From Pseudomonas sp. MF4836 (lineage in GTDB: Bacteria > Pseudomonadota > Gammaproteobacteria > Pseudomonadales > Pseudomonadaceae), in the NCBI RefSeq assembly GCF_002018875.1, contig NZ_MVOL01000005.1, forward strand, positions 62,001 through 126,000: 64,000 nt of DNA, written 5' to 3'. Shown here in pieces: positions 26,317 to 33,918 of the stretch (its first letter is position 1; each line of letters opens with the position of its first letter). The translations under genes and the position numbers were made by a program. The notes below the pieces were generated by a model. The model made no database searches. It was not told where the DNA came from and was given only the letters and a program-made list of their open reading frames with translations.

Positions 26317-26706
26317 ATGGCTATCGGTGATTCCGACTCGCCCGCAGCGGGCGCCAGCTCCTCATCGCGGCGCCTAGGCGCTGCTTTCCTGGGTTTGTTG
26401 CACAGCCACGTCGAGCTGTTCGGCATCGAGCTGCAAGAGCAGAAATCGCGCACCGTAAGCCTGTTGCTGTTTGCCGGGCTGGCCCTGGTGTTCGCCTTGC
26501 TGTTGCTGGTAGGGCTGTCGGCGCTGGTGCTGATTTTGCTCTGGGACACCTACCGCCTGGCCGGCATCATCGGACTGTGCGTTTTCTACAGCCTGGCCGC
26601 GCTGTTTTGCGCCATGCGCCTGAGAGCCGCGATCTTCGATGAGTCCTCGCCCTTCCACGGCACCCTCGAAGAACTCGCCAACGACCGGGAGCGCCTGCTG
26701 CCATGA
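26317..26706 (+). CDS. YqjE-like (phage holin superfamily III) membrane protein
   Basis: A 129-residue inner-membrane protein with two adjacent transmembrane helices at about residues 45-70 and 75-100. The start at 26317 directly follows the stop of the DUF883 gene; the alternative upstream start overlaps that gene out of frame. Such proteins almost always follow DUF883 genes, as in E. coli yqjD-yqjE-yqjK. Function unknown; probably an envelope stress or stationary-phase role. Confidence 0.8.
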   Translation: MAIGDSDSPAAGASSSSRRLGAAFLGLLHSHVELFGIELQEQKSRTVSLLLFAGLALVFALLLLVGLSALVLILLWDTYRLAGIIGLCVFYSLAALFCAMRLRAAIFDESSPFHGTLEELANDRERLLP

Positions 26707-27044
26707 ACCTGCCCGAGATTCCGCAAAACAGCTCCCGCCGGGAAATGCGCAAGGCGCTGATTCGCTTGCGCATGGAAATGCATCGCCAGGAAATCCGCCA
26801 CGAATCCCAGCAACTGCTCCAGCCCTTGCAGCGCATGCGCGGGCTGGGTCAAAGCTGGCAAGCCGGTTTTGGTATCAAGCACGCGCCGTTATGGGGCGTG
26901 GCTGCGGTGACCCTGCTGGGGTTTTTCACCGGCAAGGGGGCCAAGGGCGGCGGCGTCAGCAGCCTGACCCGGATAGTCCGCCTGGGCACCACCCTGGTGC
27001 CGCTGATCAAACTGGCCATGCAAGGCTCCTCGCGTAAAAACTAG
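26703..27044 (+). CDS. YqjK-position hypothetical protein
   Basis: A 113-residue basic protein, third gene of the DUF883 operon, coupled to the second by an ATGA overlap. A helical N-terminal half rich in Arg/Glu (residues 10-45) is followed by a weakly hydrophobic segment (WGVAAVTLLGFFTG). It is in the place of YqjK, although similarity is low. A strong terminator ends the operon. Confidence 0.75.
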   Translation: MNLPEIPQNSSRREMRKALIRLRMEMHRQEIRHESQQLLQPLQRMRGLGQSWQAGFGIKHAPLWGVAAVTLLGFFTGKGAKGGGVSSLTRIVRLGTTLVPLIKLAMQGSSRKN

Positions 27045-27085
27045 TCAGTCTGAATCTGGCTGCATTCTTGCTAAGCATCCTCGAT

Positions 27086-27112
27086 CGGCCCCTTTATCAA
27101 AGGGGCCGTTTC
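27086..27112 (+). terminator. Rho-independent terminator of the DUF883 operon
   Basis: A 10-bp stem cggccccttt / aaaggggccg with loop atc (27086-27108), followed by ttt. Confidence 0.8.
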
Positions 27113-27173
27113 CTGCCTGTCCAACCGACAGTCGCCGGCTTCAAATCCAACAAGACACACTTAAGGAGGCCAT

Positions 27174-28337
27174 GTGATCGACGGGCAACCGCTCGCCTGC
27201 TTTCAGCCATTCATCGATACCGCCACCGGGCGTATCGCGGGTGTCGAAGCCCTGGGGCGCCTGCGCCAGGCTGATGGCCAACTGGCTTCGGTCGGTCCTC
27301 TGTTCGCCGACTCCAGAACCCCCTCGACCGCCCTGCGCCGCCTTGATCGCCTGATTCGCGAAAAAGCTCTGAGCCGCCTGCACGAAGCGCCCGAAGAGTG
27401 GTTCCTGAGCCTGAATATCTCGCCGCGCTGGATCAGCCGCCTGCGCAGCGGCCAAGCCCTGCCGAGCCTCAAGCAGTTGCAGCAACACGGGGTCGACCCA
27501 CAGCGCATAGTGTTCGAGATCACCGAACTGGGCGGCAACAGTCAGCGCCTGGCCGAAGTGGTGGCGCGTTATCGCGAGGCCGGGGCGCGTATCGCCATCG
27601 ACGACTTCGGCGCCGGCTATTCCCAGCTCGATCGGGTGCTGGCCCTGCAGCCGGATATCCTCAAGCTCGACATGCGCCTGTTCCAGGCGGCGGCCCGAGG
27701 CGGCCCGAGCAGTGACGTGGTCAAGGCCCTGGCACAGATGGCCGAGAAGACCGGCTGCTGGATCATCGCCGAAGGAGTGGAGACCGAGGCCGAGCTGAGT
27801 TTCGCCCTGGAGTGTGGTTCGCGCTATGTGCAAGGGTTTCTGTTTGCCCGCGCCGAGGAACATTTTTTCGCCAGCGACGCCTTTGTCGCGCCGTTCGCCC
27901 GACTGCGCGAACGCTACGTGCAGCACAAGCTCGGCGAGCGCAATCGATTGATGGTGATGCGCCAGCAACTCGCCGAGCTGATGGCGATTCTGCAAGCCTG
28001 GGCCCAGGCTCAGGCGCCGATCAGCCAACTGCCACAGTTGCAGGCATTCCCCTGGTTGCTGCGCTTCTATCAATGCGACCGCCATGGCACGCAACTGACC
28101 CCCAACCTGGAGTGGCGCAACAACGGCTGGGAAGCCAACCACAGCTATGTCGGGCACAACTGGTCGTGGCGACCGTACTTCTATCACCTGCTGGCCGAAG
28201 GCTGGGACGAGCGCCGCCTGACCCTGTCCAACACCTACCGCGATGCCACCAGCAACCAGTATTGCCTGACCGCCGGGCAGTTTTTCGATAATGGCCAACG
28301 TCTGCTGTTGATCGATATCGATGCCGCCGGGCTTTAG
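27174..28337 (+). CDS. EAL-domain c-di-GMP phosphodiesterase with YkuI_C-type sensor end
   Basis: A 387-residue cytoplasmic protein. The EAL domain (residues 1-245) keeps the catalytic set: E25-A-L, LSLNIS, EITE, IDDFGAGYS, LKLD, AEGVET and QGFLFA, so it should hydrolyse c-di-GMP. Residues 250-387 form a separate domain with WSWRPYFYHLL and SNTYRDATSNQYCLT, like the PAS/Cache-type YkuI C-terminal domain. No transmembrane helix. The start is GTG 27174 with an excellent AAGGAGG. It is just upstream of dgt but separated by 75 nt. Confidence 0.85.
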   Translation: MIDGQPLACFQPFIDTATGRIAGVEALGRLRQADGQLASVGPLFADSRTPSTALRRLDRLIREKALSRLHEAPEEWFLSLNISPRWISRLRSGQALPSLKQLQQHGVDPQRIVFEITELGGNSQRLAEVVARYREAGARIAIDDFGAGYSQLDRVLALQPDILKLDMRLFQAAARGGPSSDVVKALAQMAEKTGCWIIAEGVETEAELSFALECGSRYVQGFLFARAEEHFFASDAFVAPFARLRERYVQHKLGERNRLMVMRQQLAELMAILQAWAQAQAPISQLPQLQAFPWLLRFYQCDRHGTQLTPNLEWRNNGWEANHSYVGHNWSWRPYFYHLLAEGWDERRLTLSNTYRDATSNQYCLTAGQFFDNGQRLLLIDIDAAGL

Positions 28338-28412
28338 TGATTAGCAGCACTTGCAGGTCGTGACGCGAACCGGGAAGCTAGCCCATCAGTCACTTGACGG
28401 AGAGACCCAGCC

Positions 28413-29096
28413 TTGGATTGGCAGACCCTGCTCAACCGCGAACGCCTCGGAAAACCGCTGCACAGCCCAGAAGAACTCGGCCGCAGCCCCTTTCACAAAG
28501 ACCACGATCGCATCATCTTCTCCGGCGCCTTCCGCCGCCTGGGACGCAAGACCCAGGTGCACCCGGTTACCAGCAACGATCACATCCACACGCGCCTGAC
28601 CCACTCCCTGGAAGTCAGTTGCGTCGGCCGCTCCCTGGGCATGCGGGTCGGCGAGACGATCCGCAGCGCCCTGCCCGACTGGTGCGAACCCAGCGACCTG
28701 GGGATGGTGGTGCAATCGGCCTGCCTGGCCCACGACATCGGCAACCCGCCCTTCGGCCATTCCGGTGAAGATGCCATCCGCCACTGGTTCCAGCAGGCTG
28801 CCGGACGTGGCTGGCTGGATGCGATGAGCGAGGCCGAGCGCAACGACTTCCTCAACTTCGAAGGCAATGCCCAGGGTTTCCGGGTACTGACCCAGCTCGA
28901 ATACCACCAGTTCGACGGCGGCACGCGCCTGACCTACGCCACCCTCGGCACCTACCTGAAATACCCCTGGACCGCACGCCACGCCGACTCCCTGGGCTAC
29001 AAGAAGCACAAGTTCGGCTGCTACCAGAGCGAGCTGTATTTAGGCCTTGCAACCAAAAACGACATTATTGCAATGTCAACAGCCAAGAAGTTATAA
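28413..29096 (+). pseudogene. dgt: dgt, 5' part: dGTP triphosphohydrolase, truncated by an island
   Basis: The first 208 codons encode the N-terminal half of dGTPase, including the HD-domain motifs HTRLTHSLE and [15 protein letters not shown] (His107-Asp108). After codon 208 (…YQSEL, ending 29036) the frame enters the AT-rich island and runs 19 foreign codons to TAA 29094-29096. The rest of the gene resumes at 32079. The later metal-binding Asp, in [12 protein letters not shown], is in the other fragment, so this part alone should be inactive. Codes TTG at 28413, as is common for this gene. Confidence 0.9.
29049..29057 (+). repeat. Left copy of 9-bp inverted repeat near island end
   Basis: gcaaccaaa, 13 bp inside the left junction. 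Its inverted partner tttggttgc is at 32052-32060, 19 bp inside the right junction. The flanking bases inside the island also agree partly (attattgcaatgtc against the complement of gatagcaacttt). Confidence 0.45.
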
Positions 29097-29170
29097 GTGC
29101 GAGTATTTTAGAATAGGCATGCGTAAATCTATGCCTTTTTGGAATAAGGCCTGATCTTTCGTAACTTTCA

Positions 29171-29359
29171 TCATAAACGCAAACCCCACTCCGTGAACAG
29201 CCCGATCTGGCTAGGTGCTCGTAAAGACCAGAGCCAGTAAAGAAGCAAAAGCACTGGCTCGGTAACCTCTACAGGCCTGAGTGCCAGTGGAAGAGTTGCT
29301 GCAAGTTCTCTGGCTAGCTGTAAGGCTAGGTGATTCGGATTCAGCGTTACCCCTTCCAT
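29171..29359 (-). CDS. Doubtful small ORF in the island's left arm
   Basis: A 62-residue Leu-rich ORF from ATG 29359 with no clear ribosome site. No family is recognised. It is the only ORF of note in the 432-nt stretch 29097-29528, which otherwise holds nothing that I can name except the upstream region of the gene at 29529. It may be a remnant or chance. Confidence 0.2.
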   Translation of the reverse strand: MEGVTLNPNHLALQLARELAATLPLALRPVEVTEPVLLLLYWLWSLRAPSQIGLFTEWGLRL

Positions 29360-29528
29360 GGACTCAAAGACATGATAGGATTCTCACCTGAACAGATGGT
29401 AGCATTATGCCATTTTTGGACCTAAGGCTATTGAACCTCAAAATGACCAGTTCGTAGTAGGAATCTGAGGTAAAAATTCAAGTTTGTAATTGTGTTTTGT
29501 TTTTTGCTAAAGAAACTAAGGAATAGAC

Positions 29529-30182
29529 ATGAGTAAAAAAACTGTAGTGAAATATGTAGCAGTAATTGTAAGAGATAAAACGGTCAGCTCCCACACAAGC
29601 GGCTCTGTTACAACAAGCAAGCAAGGTAATAACGTTTCTGTAAGCAACAACATAGGTACCAATGTAAAGCTAGAGCTAGTCCTTGAGTTCCCCGACGGGG
29701 ACTTACTGCCAGTAATCCTACTCAACGAAAGTTTACATGCCCCAGTGGGTAAGAAAATTCTAATGGCTTTTAAAGAGGGAGAACCCATAGCTTATCAAGT
29801 AACTCCAGTCGGGCAGATCTACCCTCTTGGCTATGTTACCCAAAAAAGCAGTACTGGCTCTCAAGAGTTCTGGGGTTTAACAATGCCTTTAGCGGGAACT
29901 TTTTTTAGTTTAGCACTGCTAGCATTGCCTTTAACGTACTATGAAGATGGCGAAATGAAAAACTACAACGGCGGGAAAATTGTCGCCGCTGCCGGGCTAG
30001 CATTCACCGCACTCGCTACTTATATCGGCAGAGGGTGGCTCGGCTATATTATTGGAACAGCCCTCAGCGGAATCGCAACTCTCGCAACAAGCGTACACGC
30101 GAACTCAAAAGAAAATGCCGGACGCAAACTAATGCTGAACGAAATCAAAAGCGAATTTGACAAGCTAAAAGTTCAGCTTTGA
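29529..30182 (+). CDS. Unrecognised island membrane protein
   Basis: A 217-residue protein preceded by AAGGA at good distance. Residues 1-110 form a soluble, beta-rich domain with an unusual Ser/Thr/Asn-rich strand (SHTSGSVTTSKQGNNVSVSN) and LEFPDGDLLPVIL followed by a PVGKKI segment. Three hydrophobic helices lie at about 117-137, 150-167 and 170-190, then a charged tail. The general plan (strand-rich head with a polar parameter-like loop, then a short membrane bundle) is seen in several uncharacterised bacterial membrane proteins, but I cannot name a family. Codon use is AT-rich, unlike the host. A strong terminator follows. Confidence 0.75.
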   Translation: MSKKTVVKYVAVIVRDKTVSSHTSGSVTTSKQGNNVSVSNNIGTNVKLELVLEFPDGDLLPVILLNESLHAPVGKKILMAFKEGEPIAYQVTPVGQIYPLGYVTQKSSTGSQEFWGLTMPLAGTFFSLALLALPLTYYEDGEMKNYNGGKIVAAAGLAFTALATYIGRGWLGYIIGTALSGIATLATSVHANSKENAGRKLMLNEIKSEFDKLKVQL

Positions 30183-30183
30183 C

Positions 30184-30216
30184 ACAAAAGGCCACTTCGG
30201 CGGCCTTTTTTTGTGA
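30184..30216 (+). terminator. Rho-independent terminator in the island
   Basis: An A-rich arm cacaaaaggcc and ggcctttttttgtg enclose a GC-rich interior, directly after the stop codon at 30180-30182. The T-run follows the stem on the plus strand. Confidence 0.8.
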
Positions 30217-30307
30217 GAAGTTCACTCGCAAAACACAATGAAACACGCACTCATAACATACACATCAAAGTTTTAACTTGGCAAACCTTAGAAAACCACC
30301 TAGATAG

Positions 30308-30400
30308 GCCCTAGAACTGATGTAGGAACGGTATAAAAAGGCCAACTTAGAAGGTAGCCTAAATATCGCCATCCAAGAAGCAAAACAAATGCTTATCTAA
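30308..30400 (+). pseudogene. Decayed C-terminal remnant of an unknown gene
   Basis: One frame reads as a plausible protein end (ALELM, stop, ERYKKANLEGSLNIAIQEA…QMLI, stop at 30398-30400) interrupted by TAG at 30323-30325. There is no start or ribosome site. The gap 30217-30450 otherwise shows nothing. It might be the tail of a lost island gene, perhaps the missing mobility gene, but no family is recognisable. Confidence 0.3.
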
Positions 30401-30450
30401 CTGCTTTTGGACTTATCAAAATACAACCAATACAATGGCTGTGGTTTAAT

Positions 30451-30996
30451 TTAATACCACATACCACTTTCCTCGACCGACTTCAACTCGCTTTTATATG
30501 GACTTTTGTTAAAGCCCTCAACCACCTTATAAGTATTCAGCTTTTCAGGAGAGCGATATTGCGTATCACTTGCGAAAGATTGGAATGTGTCACCATCAAT
30601 CATTCTTATATGCATTTGAAGCTCTCTTGAATCGTAGCCATAAAACTCAACAAAACCGGGAATTTGACTTTGACGTGCAACCATCAACGCTTCTTTGACT
30701 GGTTGATCATATAGATAGAATGTAGCAGTCACCATGATGGCACCACCGGATTCAGTATTGTTCTTACCAAACTGGGGGTTCACATAAGGGGTGAATACAA
30801 CCCCACCATCCATGTCCTTGGTTTGACCTAGCCATTTACGTTCTTTAATAGCGTTGATCGTCTTATTGATAGGGCCAGAGTACTCAACACTCCGCCTATC
30901 TTTGTCCAAATCAACATGATTAAAAACTTCCGCACTAACAACCATAGACGAAGCGGCTAGCACTACTGCAAACGCCAAGCTGATATTTTTTTTCAT
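30451..30996 (-). CDS. Secreted/periplasmic hypothetical protein, paralogue B
   Basis: A 181-residue precursor. ATG 30996 is chosen because GAGGGG lies 5 nt upstream and because it gives a classical signal peptide (MKKNISLAFAVVLAASSMVVSA, cleaved about residue 22). The mature 159 residues have no Cys and no recognised domain; features are KTINAIKERKWLGQT, an FYLYDQPVKEALMVAR segment, and YGYDSRELQMHIR. It is about 89% identical in its mature part to the next gene upstream (31056-31601), so the pair arose by recent tandem duplication. Confidence 0.75.
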   Translation of the reverse strand: MKKNISLAFAVVLAASSMVVSAEVFNHVDLDKDRRSVEYSGPINKTINAIKERKWLGQTKDMDGGVVFTPYVNPQFGKNNTESGGAIMVTATFYLYDQPVKEALMVARQSQIPGFVEFYGYDSRELQMHIRMIDGDTFQSFASDTQYRSPEKLNTYKVVEGFNKSPYKSELKSVEESGMWY

Positions 30997-31055
30997 TTGC
31001 CCCCTCAATTCAACCCTTAAAAAACCACCAGAATAGTTTTTTTATTTTAAATTAA

Positions 31056-31601
31056 CTAAAACCAAGTCCCACTTTCTTCTGGGGTTTTCAATTGGCTTTT
31101 ATATTGACTCTTATTGAAGTGTTCAACCTTCTTGTAAGTATTCAGCTTTTCAGGAGAGCGGTATTGCGTATCACTTGCGAAAGATTGAAACGTGTCATCA
31201 TCAATTATTCTTACATGCATTTGAAGCTCTCTTGAGTCGTAGCCATAAAACTCAACAAAACCGGGAATTTGACTTTGGCGTGCAACCATCAACGCTTCTT
31301 TGACTGGTTGATCATATAGATAGAACGTAGCCGTAACCATAATAGCCCCACCAGATTCAGTATTATTCCTACCAAACTGAGGGTTTACATAAGGCGTAAA
31401 TACAACGCCACCGTTCATATCCTTGGTTTGACCCAGCCATTTCCGATCTTTAATAGCGTTGATTGTTTTATTGATAGGTCCAGAATACTCAACGCTTCTT
31501 CTGTCTTTATCAAGCTCGACATGCCCAAAGGTTTCCGCTGATACAGCGAACGGAGAAACGGCAATCAACGACGCCAATAAAATTCCTAATATCTTATCCA
31601 T
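31056..31601 (-). CDS. Secreted/periplasmic hypothetical protein, paralogue A
   Basis: A 181-residue precursor starting at ATG 31601 (AAGGA 5 nt upstream; an ATG 15 nt earlier has no such site). Signal peptide of about 22 residues (MDKILGILLASLIAVSPFAVSA), mature part 159 residues. Its ribosome site overlaps the TAA of the broken small membrane ORF, which suggests that the two were once translationally coupled. Comparing by eye, I count 17 differences from paralogue B in the mature region, while the two signal peptides differ widely. Confidence 0.75.
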   Translation of the reverse strand: MDKILGILLASLIAVSPFAVSAETFGHVELDKDRRSVEYSGPINKTINAIKDRKWLGQTKDMNGGVVFTPYVNPQFGRNNTESGGAIMVTATFYLYDQPVKEALMVARQSQIPGFVEFYGYDSRELQMHVRIIDDDTFQSFASDTQYRSPEKLNTYKKVEHFNKSQYKSQLKTPEESGTWF

Positions 31602-31608
31602 TTTTTCC

Positions 31609-31806
31609 TTATCCATTCAGTTTAATTACATGCACCATCCTATCAACACCAAGGCAGAATGCTATCACACAGGTAGCGATAGTAAAATCCACCTCATTTA
31701 AAAATCCGCACGAAACCAATAACTGTTTAGTTACCACGGAAATGGCGACCAGAACGCCGGTCCCTACCGCAATACCGATTCCCGCCAAAATTCAGTTTGC
31801 TTTCAT
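31609..31806 (-). pseudogene. Small two-helix membrane ORF interrupted by TGA at codon 5
   Basis: ATG 31806 has an excellent AAGGAG. The frame reads MKAN, TGA, then 60 codons to TAA 31609-31611, with two hydrophobic helices (ILAGIGIAVGTGVLVAISVV and TIATCVIAFCLGV). A change TGG to TGA would explain the break. The 7-nt gap to paralogue A and the shared AAGGA point to an ancestral operon. Size and shape recall small phage or toxin-associated membrane proteins, but this is not evidence of function. Confidence 0.5.
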
Positions 31807-32051
31807 GACGACTCCTTTGGTGTTCCTCATTGTCGTTTAACGCGATGGGAACGCCAAGGGCGTGAGTGATGGGGACGCATGCCCGCAAAGCTTCTCCACC
31901 ACCAAGAAGCTCGCTACCTGACGGCAATTTTCGACGAATCCTTAGAAACGTTCCCTACCGCTAACGTTGGCATCACGATCTCTGGGCTTTTCAGAACAAG
32001 GCTTAAAACTACGCTTTATTCATATAAATCAATTAGATAGCAACTTTACAG
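31807..32051. other. Right-arm leader region of the island
   Basis: A GC-richer patch (31807-31960) inside the AT-rich island, directly upstream of the broken membrane ORF on the minus strand. It contains the hairpin gcttct…agaagc (31891-31912). It likely includes the promoter and leader of the minus-strand genes. A 66-residue minus-strand ORF here overlaps the membrane ORF in another frame and is not accepted. No named gene. Confidence 0.35.
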
Positions 32052-32060
32052 TTTGGTTGC
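32052..32060 (-). repeat. Right copy of 9-bp inverted repeat near island end
   Basis: tttggttgc, the inverted partner of 29049-29057. Together they may mark the recombinase-binding ends of the island. Confidence 0.45.
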
Positions 32061-32078
32061 TGAATTGCCCGTAGTGGG

Positions 32079-32789
32079 TTGCCGCTGCTGGAGCAGATCG
32101 CCCACAAACTCGGCCTGCCGCAACTCGAAGAACAGCGCTGGGCCCGCCATCCGCTGGTGTACCTGATGGAGGCCGCGGATGACATCTGCTACGCCCTGAT
32201 CGATCTCGAAGATGGCCTGGAGATGGAGCTGCTGGAGTATGCCGAGGTTGAATCACTGCTGCTGGGGCTGGTAGGTGACGACCTGCCCGAGACCTATCGC
32301 CAGCTCGGCCCTCAGGATTCACGCCGGCGCAAGCTGGCGATCCTGCGGGGCAAGGCCATCGAGCACCTGACCAATGCCGCCGCCCGCGCGTTCGTCGAGC
32401 AACAGGATGCGCTGCTGGCCGGCACCCTGCACGGTGACCTGGTGGAGCACATGCACGGCCCGGCCAAGCGTTGCGTGCTGAACGCCAAGGACATCGCCCG
32501 CAAGAAAATCTTCCAGGACAAGCGCAAGACCCTGCATGAAATCGGCGCCTACACCACCCTGGAAATCCTCCTCAACTCCTTCTGCGGCGCAGCGCTGGAG
32601 CAACATGGCGGGCGCACCCCGTCGTTCAAGAACCGGCGCATCCTCGACCTCCTGGGCAACAACGCCCCGGACCCGAACTGGCCGCTGCACGCGTCGTTCC
32701 TGCGCATGATCGACTTTATCGCGGGCATGACTGACAGCTACGCCAGTGAAATGGCCCGGGAAATGACCGGCCGCTCAAGCCCGCACTAA
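32079..32789 (+). pseudogene. dgt: dgt, 3' part: dGTP triphosphohydrolase C-terminal half
   Basis: The frame resumes with (L)[14 protein letters not shown] and runs to the normal end …[10 protein letters not shown], 235 residues that complete the enzyme. It contains the HD-domain's last metal ligand in [22 protein letters not shown] and the helical dimer/allosteric part. There is no ribosome site before the TTG at 32079, so the fragment is probably not translated. The sequence is undamaged, which implies that the insertion is recent or still excisable. Confidence 0.9.
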
Positions 32790-33094
32790 CCGGGTCCTGC
32801 CCCGCCCTTCCCCATCGTGGAAGGGCGGCATTCCCCTGATGCCCGACCTGACACTCTCAGGCACACCTTTAGACGGCTTCCAGGCCTGTTCACCGACCGC
32901 GGTGCGCAGCGCTGATGGTTGCTCATTAACATTTGCAAACGGATGTACTTCACCCAACCGCCAGCCCGTTGTAATCCCCACCTCCATTGAGCGTAGGAAC
33001 CTTCCTAGTTTGCGTTTGAGGCCCTGGATCACGTAATTCCAGTGGTGAGCTGGGCTAATGTTCGGGGCCTTTAATTGCTCCGAGCAGGTTTAAC
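32790..33094. other. 305-nt gap before the LuxR-type regulator
   Basis: No gene supported. The gap contains the palindrome at 32994-33007 and the likely promoter of the regulator. ccttcccc…ggaaggg type short repeats at 32806-32826 may form the dgt terminator. Confidence 0.4.
32994..33007. promoter_or_regulatory. Candidate RcsB/BvgA-type operator
   Basis: TAGGAACCTTCCTA is a palindrome outside its central CC and resembles the known RcsAB box TAAGAATATTCCTA. It is centred about 95 nt upstream of a BvgA/RcsB-like regulator gene, consistent with autoregulation. The match is by eye. Confidence 0.4.
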
Positions 33095-33721
33095 ATGAGT
33101 TCGATTTTCATCATCGACAACCATCCGATCATGCGTCTGGCAATCCGTATCCTGATGGAACACGAGGGGCACCAGATCGTCGGCGAAACCGACAACGGCG
33201 TCGATGCCCTGCAGTTGGTCCGCGAGTGCATGCCGGACCTGGTCATCCTCGACATCTGCCTGCCCAAGATCGACGGTCTGGAGTTGCTCTACCGCTTCAA
33301 CGCCCTGAGCCCCTCCCTGCGGACCCTGGTCCTGACCGCCCAGCCGCCGGCGCTGTTCGCCAACCGCTGCATGCGGGGCGGAGCCAGCGGCTACCTGAGC
33401 AAGGAGCAGGAGCTCAATGAACTGCTCGGCGCGATCAAGGCAATCCTGGGGGGCTACCACTACTTTCCCAGTCAAACCCTGTCCACCACGCCCGCCGAGC
33501 ACAGCTCGCCCCTGGAACTGGCCTTGTTCCGCTCACTCAATGACCGCGAACTGATCGTCTTGCAGCTGTTCGCCCTGGGCCGTACCAACAAGGAAATAGC
33601 CACCGGCATGTTTCTGAGCAACAAGACCGTCAGTACCTACAAGAAAAGAATCATGCAAAAACTGGATATCCAGTCCATGGCCAAATTGATCGATATGGCG
33701 AAACGCAATGCACTGGTCTGA
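33095..33721 (+). CDS. BvgA/RcsB-like LuxR-family response regulator
   Basis: A 208-residue regulator: receiver domain (IFIIDNHPIMRLAIRILME; phosphoacceptor Asp53 in LVILDICLPK) and a LuxR-type DNA-binding domain (LNDRELIVLQLFALGRTNKEIATGMFLSNKTVSTYKKRIMQKL). The second residue of the usual acidic pair is Asn9 in place of Asp. No kinase gene is adjacent, so it probably receives phosphate from an unorthodox sensor elsewhere. AGCAGG precedes the ATG. Confidence 0.85.
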   Translation: MSSIFIIDNHPIMRLAIRILMEHEGHQIVGETDNGVDALQLVRECMPDLVILDICLPKIDGLELLYRFNALSPSLRTLVLTAQPPALFANRCMRGGASGYLSKEQELNELLGAIKAILGGYHYFPSQTLSTTPAEHSSPLELALFRSLNDRELIVLQLFALGRTNKEIATGMFLSNKTVSTYKKRIMQKLDIQSMAKLIDMAKRNALV

Positions 33722-33918
33722 CGGCCCACACACCAGGAAAAAACGGCGCTTGCCAGATAAATATCAAAACGCCACTATTCAGTATTTTCAAGACTCTGCC
33801 TTGATGTCCAGGGTGCTGGGCGGCAGCCTCCCGCTTGCGTCGCGAGGCAAAATGGATCTGCCTTAACTATGCTTACCCCCTAAGCAGCGCCCCCCCGTGC
33901 GCCCTGGAGAGCACTGCA

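Larger units (their letters stand above)
29037..32078. mobile_element. About 3.04-kb AT-rich island inserted in dgt
   Basis: Between codon 208 and codon 209 of dgt about 3042 bp have been added with no loss: 208 plus 235 residues restore the usual 443-residue enzyme. Its base composition is much more AT-rich than the host. It carries a membrane protein gene (29529), two secreted paralogues (30451, 31056), a broken small membrane ORF (31609) and a gene remnant (30308). Near the ends, gcaaccaaa (29049-29057) and tttggttgc (32052-32060) are inverted copies. At the junctions only TG is possibly duplicated. No transposase or integrase is seen, so it moved by functions supplied from elsewhere or has lost them. 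Confidence 0.85.

Noticed and set aside
31727..31927. 66-residue minus-strand ORF in the island's right arm
   Set aside because: Its 3' half overlaps the two-helix membrane ORF in another frame, and it has no ribosome site; the membrane frame has a far better start.
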